Below, one piece after another: positions 51,501 to 57,966 of a DNA stretch of 64,000 bases (its first letter is position 1; the number at the start of each line of letters is the position of its first letter). The translations under genes were made by a program, and so were the position numbers. The notes beneath the pieces were generated by a model that was given only the letters and a program-made list of their open reading frames with translations, ran no database searches and was not told the DNA's origin. Origin of the DNA: Duganella sp. 1411 (GTDB lineage Bacteria; Pseudomonadota; Gammaproteobacteria; Burkholderiales; Burkholderiaceae_D); NCBI RefSeq assembly GCF_017833525.1, contig NZ_JAFICD010000004.1, forward strand, positions 124,001-188,000. The letters run 5' to 3'.

Positions 51501-51997
51501 TGCCGGCGACGTTCTATGTGCGCGCGACCGACGCCGACGGCGCCAGCTCGCTGCGCGCCAGCGCGGCCGCCTCGGTCGAGGCGCAACTGACCGCGGTCAG
51601 CGGCCGCCTGCTGATCGCCAACACCTACGGTTCGCCCAACAGCAGCATGCCGGTCGACGCCAGCGCGCAGTACTACATGCCGGTGGGCTACGTGTTCAAT
51701 CCGCTGGTGCAGCTGACCAGCGGGCCGATCGCCGGCGCCATCATCTTCGACAACTGCCTCAAGGGGCTCGCCGGGCGCTGCCCGTCGATGGCGGCGGCCG
51801 CCTCGCCGGCCACGTTGACGCTCGCCAACGGCAAGGGCAAGTTCCGGTTGGCGCCGCCCAACCCGGTGACGACGACGATCGGCTCGGTGGACGTGTCGCT
51901 GGGCGCGCTGATTTACTACCTGCCCAGCACGATCGGCCGCGCCACCTTCGGCATCTACCGCTCCGGCCCGGTGATCTACCGCCGCGAGGCCTACTGA
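48536..51997 (+). CDS. Large exported DUF6701 (MshQ-like) surface protein
   Basis: A protein of about 1150 residues. After a signal peptide, residues about 60-430 form a regular Thr/Ser/Gly/Asn ladder of roughly 18-residue units (e.g. STITGAVSAG, VTVTGGVNLGSSTTIAGTLS), suggesting a beta-helix or bactofilin-like solenoid. A Cys-rich segment (TCTGPGAVLCSCVTKADPNY) follows, then Ig-like regions and the C-terminal DUF6701 domain (about 850-1150), known from MshQ of MSHA-pilus gene clusters. No pilus genes are adjacent. It probably acts at the cell surface. The ATG at 48521 is an alternative start. Confidence 0.85.
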   Translation: MTFNFFRLVVLFTTPALRRAGAAAAMAPTLLLAMALLLPADAAQAAVDTFNGGAVAGCTRNNTTYTCATLSQANDITIASGYTVEVAGSVSFAWAQVLRMSGSATLRAGADLDLRGLQTGNTQVAGGTLAAGAAFRLGSNDQTVTADVVAAAVATGGPSTRINGNVTASGLVDLGSNSTITGAVSAGALNTSSNITLGGAVTVTGGVNLGSSTTIAGTLSAATVTANSSLQVNGGIVASGTVSLSSGTTVKGGIAGPNGGSAGAVTTGSGSTISGDIAASAFTLASGSSLTGDIKAPQVELSAANASVTGNITASTSLVVGSGGSVTGKIDSPKVDLNPSGVTIKGDIKADTSLTIGSGNTVNGNISGTSLTIASSNVIVNGNVTMKGDVDIGSGGTINGDLSARNVTTHASGDLINGNAAVNAIFLDWGSAVSKTITCTGPGAVLCSCVTKADPNYQPSCGAAPPSGVHHYHITHNGSALTCQPQTVTVTACANSACTTPNYSGSVTATLQPGGKSFTFTGGQTTSATVEQPSAGTATLSAAGALNASTCFNTADPTSTRPCDMQFDTTGLLVSASDHVSMMPASVTIQALKATPKNPSCVPLVANQKVNVNLSCKFSNPGPAAAANVNVKIDSAALDCRGGPVAVPLTFDANGIATAALQYAEVGEVALNASYAGASLSAAGGGSFIAAPKSFLIEAVSTVTKANTSRLAAGAVFARASEGFTVKVSAVNAEASPKVTTNFGKENTPESITITPARANLDANGNPDPARQNGAISAGKFAPPSDGAYASVIDAAGTGLWSFSDTGAIKLDVTLFNSTGYYMGRVNPAFKTAGTLTVGRFIPDHFDTVLMTNDEIKASVPSTMLEGRSMDCAAVGASTRPCPGSTGSFIHSGQPFFVKVLAYNGAATPAPTLNHTGTYAAAVALSAFTAAGGATATPGGALGWINPAGGGPTSATNFKFDKGVGTLADPAGNLPRFRFSAAYPAQDVLPATFYVRATDADGASSLRASAAASVEAQLTAVSGRLLIANTYGSPNSSMPVDASAQYYMPVGYVFNPLVQLTSGPIAGAIIFDNCLKGLAGRCPSMAAAASPATLTLANGKGKFRLAPPNPVTTTIGSVDVSLGALIYYLPSTIGRATFGIYRSGPVIYRREAY

Positions 51998-52077
51998 TCG
52001 AGCGCGCTCGCGCGCGCCTGCAAAGGCGCGCGAAACAAGGTACGATGGCCGCTTTTCTGCCCCCAACAAGGAAAGCC

Positions 52078-52779
52078 ATGGAAACCAATTCGAAGTGGAT
52101 CGACATCGACGCCGCCGACGGCAAGTTTGAAGCCTATCTGTCCCTGCCGCGCTCGGGCAAGGGCCCCGGCATCGTGTTGCTGCAGGAAATCTTCGGCGTC
52201 AACCAGCACATCCGCAACGTCGCCGACCAGTACGCCGCCGACGGCTACGTGGTGCTGGCGCCGGACCTGTTCTGGCGCGCGGGCGCCCACATCGAGCTGG
52301 GCTACGACGGCGACGGCTGGAAGCGCGCCGTCGAGCTGATGAACGCCACCGACGTCGACCGGGCCCAGGCCGACATCGGCGCCACCGTCAAGGCGCTGCG
52401 CGCGCTCGACGCCGTCGGCGCCCACAAGGTCGCCTCGCTCGGCTTTTGCTTCGGCGGCAAGCTGTCGTACCACACGCTGGCCAACGGCCTGGTCGACGCC
52501 GCCGTGTGCTACTACGGCGGCGGCATCCAGAACGCGCTCGAGCGCGCCGACCAGATCACCGCGCCAATGCTGATGCACTTCGGCGGCGCCGACAGCCACA
52601 TCCCGGCCGACGCCGTCAAAAGCATCGCCGAGCGCTTCGACAGCAACGACCAGGTCGAGATCCACGTCTACGAGGGCGCCGAGCACGGCTTCAACTGCAA
52701 CCACCGCGACAGCTACCAGCAGCGCGCGGCCGCGCAGGCGCACGGCCACACGCTGGTGTTCCTGGGCGAACAGCTGTAA
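52078..52779 (+). CDS. Dienelactone hydrolase family protein
   Basis: A 233-residue alpha/beta hydrolase. The nucleophile Cys124 in LGFCFGG, Asp172 (FGGADSH) and His203 (GAEHGF) form the triad, and Glu37 (LLQEIFG) is the switch residue of dienelactone hydrolases. These enzymes open lactones in chloroaromatic breakdown, but many homologues have other roles. CAAGGAAAGCC precedes ATG 52078. It is followed 9 bp later by a thioesterase-like gene, a probable operon. Confidence 0.9.
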   Translation: METNSKWIDIDAADGKFEAYLSLPRSGKGPGIVLLQEIFGVNQHIRNVADQYAADGYVVLAPDLFWRAGAHIELGYDGDGWKRAVELMNATDVDRAQADIGATVKALRALDAVGAHKVASLGFCFGGKLSYHTLANGLVDAAVCYYGGGIQNALERADQITAPMLMHFGGADSHIPADAVKSIAERFDSNDQVEIHVYEGAEHGFNCNHRDSYQQRAAAQAHGHTLVFLGEQL

Positions 52780-52788
52780 GGGACCGCG

Positions 52789-53232
52789 ATGGCACGCCTG
52801 ACGCTGGAGTTCCCCGAGGACCAGTACTATTTCGAGACCCGGATGACGGTGCGCAGCACCGACATCAACGCCGCCAACCACCTGGGCAACGACTCGATGG
52901 TGTCGATGCTGTCGGAGGCGCGCGCGCTGTTCCTGGCGCACTACGGCGCGCCGGAGATCGACGAAGACGGCCTCGGCACGATCGTCACCGACCTGGCGAC
53001 CAGCTACCGCGCCGAGGCGCACGCGCGCGACGTGCTGCGCTTCGAGGTGGGGGTGATGGACTTCAACCGCTACGGCGGCGACCTCACCTTCCGCGTCACG
53101 CGCCCGGCCGACGGCAAGCTGATCGCCATGGCCAAGTACGGCTTCGTATTCTTCAACTTCCGGCAGGGCCGCGTGGCGCCGATGCCGCCGGCCTTCCTGG
53201 CCCACTTCCCCAAGGCCAACCGGATCGACTAA
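52789..53232 (+). CDS. Hotdog-fold acyl-CoA thioesterase
   Basis: A 147-residue hotdog protein of the 4-hydroxybenzoyl-CoA thioesterase group: RSTDINAANHLGNDSMVSML matches the strand-helix with the active-site Asp, and FNRYGGDLTFRV is typical of the second half. It probably hydrolyses acyl- or aryl-CoA esters. The 9-bp gap to the dienelactone hydrolase suggests joint action in aromatic or fatty acid metabolism (inference). It converges with the DUF3016 gene. Confidence 0.86.
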   Translation: MARLTLEFPEDQYYFETRMTVRSTDINAANHLGNDSMVSMLSEARALFLAHYGAPEIDEDGLGTIVTDLATSYRAEAHARDVLRFEVGVMDFNRYGGDLTFRVTRPADGKLIAMAKYGFVFFNFRQGRVAPMPPAFLAHFPKANRID

Positions 53233-53247
53233 TTGGCGCGCGGGCCT

Positions 53248-53742
53248 CTAGCGCCCGGCCAGCTTCGGCACGATGGTCTTGCCGAACCACTCGTCGATCA
53301 TCTGCTTCTCGTAGCGCAGCGGATCGCTGTCGGAGTGGCGCCCCAGGCGCTGCTGGTAGTTCATGTTCGACAGGTGCTCGTCGCCGCTGCGCAGCACCTG
53401 GCCGTTTTGCTCCAGCGTGTAACGCAGATCCATCTGCGGCCAGTCGGCGCCGCCGCGCATGATGCGGATGTCCTCGCCGCCGCTGCGGCGCGGCCACAAC
53501 TGCCCGGCCAGGTCGATGTCGAGCACCTCGATCTTCAGGTTCTGGCCGGCCGGCAACTGCTTGTTGAGCGAGGCGAAATACTGCGCGAAATCCTTTTCCA
53601 GGCGCTCGCGCTCTATGGGGCTGCGCGGCATGTCGGTGAACTCCTCCGGCTTGACGAACGTCACGCTCACGTCCGCCCACGCGGCGCCGCTGGCCAGCAA
53701 CGCCAGGGCGGCGGCCAGCAAGGGTTTGGTCATCAGGCGCAT
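53248..53742 (-). CDS. Exported DUF3016 protein
   Basis: A 164-residue exported protein with a signal peptide (1-23, ending AAWAD). The mature part matches the pattern of DUF3016: VTFVKPEEFTDMP at the start, LKIEVLDIDLAGQLWP and DIRIMRGGADWPQMDLRY in the middle, and YEKQMIDEWFGKTIVPKL at the end. Function is unknown. Single gene; it converges with the thioesterase gene 15 bp away. Confidence 0.86.
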   Translation of the reverse strand: MRLMTKPLLAAALALLASGAAWADVSVTFVKPEEFTDMPRSPIERERLEKDFAQYFASLNKQLPAGQNLKIEVLDIDLAGQLWPRRSGGEDIRIMRGGADWPQMDLRYTLEQNGQVLRSGDEHLSNMNYQQRLGRHSDSDPLRYEKQMIDEWFGKTIVPKLAGR

Positions 53743-53867
53743 GGTGCTACTCCTTCACGGGTTGATGACAAATAATATAGCCCTTTTCGCCGGCCGCCGC
53801 CCGGCCTGAATCGATTTGTTACCAAGCCTTGTTACCAAGCCCGGGCCCGGCGTGCCGGGGCGCTGCC

Positions 53868-53901
53868 ATGTCACGCTCCTGTCATAACAGATCGCTAAGA
53901 T
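53868..53901 (+). promoter_or_regulatory. Pho box and -10 of the PhoX-type gene
   Basis: ATGTCAC-GCTC-CTGTCAT (53868-53885) matches two 7-bp Pho half-sites with the standard 4-bp spacer. A -10-like TAAGAT follows at 53896-53901, 10 bp after the box, the usual geometry of a PhoB-dependent promoter lacking a -35. Confidence 0.7.
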
Positions 53902-53989
53902 TGCGCCCGTCGAGGCAACGCCGCCGCCTCGTATGATGCCGCGCCGCCGCCGGCACATGGAATGGCCCATATTAATAACAGGATTTATC

Positions 53990-55906
53990 ATGACCGAGTC
54001 CCTCGATCTGTCCCGCCGCCGCCTGGTTCAACTGCTGACCGGCGCGCCGCTGCTGCCGCTGGCCGGCGGCAGCCTGGCCGCCACCCTGCTGACCGCCTGC
54101 GGCGGCAGCGACGCCGCCGCGCCGGCGCCCAAGCTGATGTCCGTCACCTTCACCGGCATGGCCGCGCCGACCCTGGCCGAGCCGGCCAAGATGGCCACCA
54201 CCACGGTCGCCTCGTCGCTCAGCGCCACCTACTCCGACGGCAAGACGCAATCGTACACGCTGGCCTACCAGCCGTTCTTCATCACCGGCGCCATGGTCGC
54301 CAACGGCAGCGGCGGCACGGTGCTGGCCGGCGGCTACTACGACATCAACAACAAGCCCATCCTCGACAAGACCGACGCCGCCCAGCGCCAGTTCTTCTCC
54401 GACTGCCCGGACGGCACCTCGCTGCTCAAGCTCGACGCGCCGACCGTCGCCGGCGTCAAGGGCAACACCGTGTTCGCCGTCGTCCAGTTCGAATACACGA
54501 CCCGCAACGTCAAGGGCGACTCGATGTACGGCATGCTGCCGTCGCCGATCGCCGTGCTGACGCTGGACCAGGACAAGACCACCGGCGCGCTGACCTTGGT
54601 GAAATACCACAACGTCAACACCAGCGGCGTCAACGGCCTGTGGATCACCTGCGGCGCCAGCCGCTCGCCGTGGAACACCCACCTGTCGAGCGAGGAGTAC
54701 GAGCCGGACGCCAGCGCCATCGCCACCAACACCCAGTTCGCCAACTTCAGCACCAACCTGTACGGCGACGCCACCAAGGCCAACCCCTACCACTACGGCC
54801 ATATGCCGGAGATCACCGTCAACCCGGACGGCACCGGCAGCGTCAAGAAGCACTACTGCATGGGCCGCATCTCGCACGAGCTGGTGCAGGTCATGCCCGA
54901 CGAGCGCACCGCGCTGATGGGCGACGACGCCACCAACGGCGGCCTGTTCATGTTCGTCGCCGACCAGGCGCGCGACCTGTCGAGCGGCACCCTGTACGTC
55001 GCCAAATGGCTGCAGAAAACCGCCGACAACGGCGGCTCGGCCGACCTCAAATGGATCAAGCTGGGCAAGGCCACCAGCGCCGAGATCAAGGCCTTGGCCG
55101 ACACCCTCAAGGCGGCCGACATCCTGTCGGTCAAGACCACCGACCCGGCCGACGCCAGCTACACCAAGATCCCGTTCAGCGGCAAGACCAACTGGATCAA
55201 GATCGCCCCCGGCATGGAAAAAGCGGCCGCCTTCCTGGAGACCCACCGCTACGCCGCGTTCAAGGGCGGCAGCCTGGGCTTCACCAAGATGGAAGGCACC
55301 ACCGTCAACGCCAAGGACAAGATCGCCTACAGCGCGATGAGCTACATCCAGCCGGCCATGACCAACGGCTCGGGCGGCATCGCGGTCAAGGGCCCGAACG
55401 CCGGCGCCGTCTACGCGCTGAACCTGAAGGCCGGCCAGGTCGACGACACCGGCGCGGCCATCAACAGCGAATGGGTGCCGGTCGACATGGCCGCCATGCT
55501 GGTGGGCGAGGACCTGCCGGCGGCCGACGCGCTGGGCAACCTGGCCAATCCGGACAAGATCGCCAATCCGGACAACATCAAGTTCTCGGAAAAGCTGCGC
55601 ACCCTGTTCATCGGCGAGGACAGCGCCCTGCACGTGAATAACTTCCTGTGGGCGTACAACGTCGACAGCAAGACCTTGACGCGGGTGCTGTCGGCGCCGT
55701 CGGGGGCGGAGTCGACCGGTTTGCACGCGGTGGACGACATCAACGGCTTCGCCTACATCATGAGCAACTTCCAGCACCCGGGCGACTGGGAGGCGGCGCT
55801 GCATGGCAAGGTGCAAGCGACGCTGGACCCGCTGATCCGCGCCAACTACCGCGACCGCTACGGCGCCGCGGTGGGTTACCTGACCGGCTTGCCGACGTTG
55901 GGCTAA
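53990..55906 (+). CDS. PhoX-type (DUF839) alkaline phosphatase family protein
   Basis: A 638-residue exported protein. A Tat-like signal (SRRRLVQLL) is followed by a lipobox (LLTACGGS), so it may be a Tat-exported lipoprotein. The rest belongs to the DUF839/PhoX family of calcium/iron phosphatases: LWITCGASRSPWNTHLSSEE, GHMPEITV, and LFIGEDSALHVNNFLWAY near the end, with acidic metal ligands. The upstream Pho box supports a role in phosphate scavenging. ATG 53990 is preceded by CAGGATTT; the longer frame covers the promoter and is rejected. Confidence 0.9.
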   Translation: MTESLDLSRRRLVQLLTGAPLLPLAGGSLAATLLTACGGSDAAAPAPKLMSVTFTGMAAPTLAEPAKMATTTVASSLSATYSDGKTQSYTLAYQPFFITGAMVANGSGGTVLAGGYYDINNKPILDKTDAAQRQFFSDCPDGTSLLKLDAPTVAGVKGNTVFAVVQFEYTTRNVKGDSMYGMLPSPIAVLTLDQDKTTGALTLVKYHNVNTSGVNGLWITCGASRSPWNTHLSSEEYEPDASAIATNTQFANFSTNLYGDATKANPYHYGHMPEITVNPDGTGSVKKHYCMGRISHELVQVMPDERTALMGDDATNGGLFMFVADQARDLSSGTLYVAKWLQKTADNGGSADLKWIKLGKATSAEIKALADTLKAADILSVKTTDPADASYTKIPFSGKTNWIKIAPGMEKAAAFLETHRYAAFKGGSLGFTKMEGTTVNAKDKIAYSAMSYIQPAMTNGSGGIAVKGPNAGAVYALNLKAGQVDDTGAAINSEWVPVDMAAMLVGEDLPAADALGNLANPDKIANPDNIKFSEKLRTLFIGEDSALHVNNFLWAYNVDSKTLTRVLSAPSGAESTGLHAVDDINGFAYIMSNFQHPGDWEAALHGKVQATLDPLIRANYRDRYGAAVGYLTGLPTLG

Positions 55907-55923
55907 CGAAGGTCACCTCGGAA

Positions 55924-56022
55924 ACACGTAGGGCGGATTAGCGCAGCGTAATCCGCCATGCATGCGCGCCAGCGGCTCGAAGATGGCGGATTACGGCGTT
56001 CCGCCTAATCCGCCCTACGTGA
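55924..56022. repeat. Palindromic repeat locus 5 (A-B)
   Basis: Unit A (CACGTAGGGCGGATTAGCGC...ATCCGCC) and unit B (GGCGGATTACGGCGTTCCGC to CCTACGTG) in the A-B order of locus 2, joined by a linker with ATGCATGC. It starts 18 bp after the phosphatase stop. Confidence 0.88.
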
Positions 56023-56267
56023 TTCCACGATATACCCCTGCCCCCTCCCCCTCCCCGCATTAAAATCTTTCACGCCGCCGTAGCAATATTATCCAAATCA
56101 AAGTATTGTTCAGCTCATACGTAGTGTTACGTAAAATTAACACAACGCCGTCCCGCCCCGTAGTGTTGTGCAAAGCAACAGGAATTTTTATTGCCTGTTG
56201 TTAATGGCGTGGGAGACGACTACAATCAAAAATTAATCCATCGCGTCATTTAGCGGAACGTCCTCTT
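56023..56267 (+). promoter_or_regulatory. AT-rich upstream region of the HD-GYP gene with inverted repeats
   Basis: This stretch of about 245 bp is AT-rich relative to the window. It contains GTGTTA-N8-TAACAC (about 56125-56144), a second TAGTGTT at about 56161, and a CAACAGG/CCTGTTG hairpin (56176-56200). No gene is seen. These could be binding sites or a leader structure for the response regulator gene. Confidence 0.4.
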
Positions 56268-57773
56268 ATGTCCTTTTTGTCATCTGCTGCGCCCAAGTTA
56301 GCACCGTGGAAAGTTCTGTTGGTCGACGACGAACCGGACATCCATGACATCACCAAGCTGACCTTGAGCCGCTTCCGGCTCGACGGCCGCGCCCTGACCT
56401 TCGTGCACGCCTATAGCGGCGCCGAGGCCAAGGAGGTGCTGGCGCGCGAAACCGACATCGCGCTGGTGTTCCTCGACGTGGTGATGGAAAAGGAGGACAG
56501 CGGCCTCGAAGTGGCGCGCTGGATGCGCCAGGACCTCGACAACCAGTTCACCCGCATCGTGCTGCGCACCGGCCAGCCCGGCCAGGCGCCCGAGGAGCGC
56601 GTGATCGTCAACTACGACATCAACGACTACAAAGAGAAGACCGAGCTCGATCGCACCAAGCTGTTCACGACGACGTTTGCCGCGCTGCGCGCCTACCGCG
56701 ACATCATGAAGGTCGAGGACGCGCGCCGCGCCCAGGCCAACTACCGCGAAGGCCTCGAGCGCGTCATCGCCGCCTCGGCCCACATCTTCCAGCAACGCAA
56801 CCTGAAAGACTTCGCCAACGGCCTGCTGCAGCAGGTGGTGGCGCTGCTGCGCCTCGAGCACAGCATGCTGCTGCGCCTGCGCGGCGCCACCGCGTTCGGC
56901 GGCGAGCAAGATTACGAGGTGCTGGCGCAGATCGGCGACGACGACGGCACCTTGCTCAGCGAGGCCGTGCTGGCCCAGCTCGACGTCGCCAAGAGCAACA
57001 AGATCTCGCGCGTCGAGGGCGACACCTACATCGGCTACTTCCCCAACAACAGCGGCAAGGCCTCGCTGCTGATCCTCAAGGGCGTCGAGGAGATCTCGGA
57101 GATCGACACCAAGCTGCTGGAAGTGTTCTGCTCCGGCGTCGCCATCGCCTTCGACAACATCCTGCTGACGCAGGAGATCACCGACACCCAGGCCGAGCTG
57201 ATCCTGCGCCTGGGCGACGTCGTCGAATCGCGCTCGAACGAGGCGGGCAACCACGTGCGCCGCATGGCCGAGGTGTGCCACCTGCTGGCCACCGCCGCCG
57301 GCCTGCCGGAGGACGAGACGGCCGTGCTGCGCCACGCCGCGCCGATGCACGACATCGGCAAGATCGCCACGCCGGACGCGGTGCTGCTCAAGCCGGGCAA
57401 GCTCGACGCGGCCGAATGGGAGATCATGAAGCAGCACCCGGAGGTCGGCCTGTCGATCCTGGACGGCTCGCAGCGGCCGATCCTCAAGGCGGCGGCCGTC
57501 ATCGCCCACCAGCACCACGAAAAGTTCGACGGCAGCGGCTACCCGCAGGGGCTCAAGGGCCACGACATCCACCTGTACGCGCGCATCGTCGCCGTCGCCG
57601 ACGTGTTCGACGCCCTGATGCACAAGCGCTGCTACAAGGACGCCTGGCCGATCGACAAGGTGGTCGAACACCTGCGCGAAGTGGCCGGCCAGCACCTCGA
57701 CCCGGTGTATGTGGACCTGCTGGTGCAAAATATCGACCAGGCCATCGCCATCAACGAGCGCTTCCCCGATTAA
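56268..57773 (+). CDS. Response regulator with DUF3369 and HD-GYP domains
   Basis: A 501-residue cytoplasmic protein. The receiver domain (about 14-140) has DDEPD and the phospho-acceptor Asp in VFLDVVME. DUF3369 (about 160-310) is a GAF-like sensor usually fused to HD-GYP. The HD-GYP domain (about 325-495) shows HDIGK and HHEKFDGSGYPQG intact, so c-di-GMP phosphodiesterase activity is likely. No kinase gene is adjacent, so it is an orphan regulator. It is the second c-di-GMP protein in the window. Confidence 0.93.
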   Translation: MSFLSSAAPKLAPWKVLLVDDEPDIHDITKLTLSRFRLDGRALTFVHAYSGAEAKEVLARETDIALVFLDVVMEKEDSGLEVARWMRQDLDNQFTRIVLRTGQPGQAPEERVIVNYDINDYKEKTELDRTKLFTTTFAALRAYRDIMKVEDARRAQANYREGLERVIAASAHIFQQRNLKDFANGLLQQVVALLRLEHSMLLRLRGATAFGGEQDYEVLAQIGDDDGTLLSEAVLAQLDVAKSNKISRVEGDTYIGYFPNNSGKASLLILKGVEEISEIDTKLLEVFCSGVAIAFDNILLTQEITDTQAELILRLGDVVESRSNEAGNHVRRMAEVCHLLATAAGLPEDETAVLRHAAPMHDIGKIATPDAVLLKPGKLDAAEWEIMKQHPEVGLSILDGSQRPILKAAAVIAHQHHEKFDGSGYPQGLKGHDIHLYARIVAVADVFDALMHKRCYKDAWPIDKVVEHLREVAGQHLDPVYVDLLVQNIDQAIAINERFPD

Positions 57774-57793
57774 ACCCAGCACCGCCAGCCTTT

Positions 57794-57868
57794 GGCGATA
57801 CGCATGCGTCATCGCTTTGGGGTCGTACCCCATGGGGTACGACCCCGCTTGGCCGTGCGGGTTTGCCC
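57794..57868. repeat. Palindromic GGGGTCGTACCC-type repeat, copy 2
   Basis: GCGATACGCATGCG is followed by GGGGTCGTACCC paired with GGGTACGACCCC, then GTGCGGGTTTGC. The stem is perfect here but imperfect in copy 1 (19203). It follows the HD-GYP stop by 20 bp; the rest of 57774-57966 is an AT-richer promoter region for the TBDT. Confidence 0.78.
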
Positions 57869-57966
57869 ATGCGTGAAGATAAAATAAGCATATTCGCAAT
57901 CGATTGTTGTTAGAACGAATTACTTGCTCGTAAGATACTGGTCCAGAACCAAGCAAGGAATTCCAC

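Noticed and set aside
11182..56022. CRISPR-like arrays from the repeated GGCGGATTA units
   Set aside because: The units are scattered single or double palindromes thousands of bases apart, without regular spacers or cas genes.
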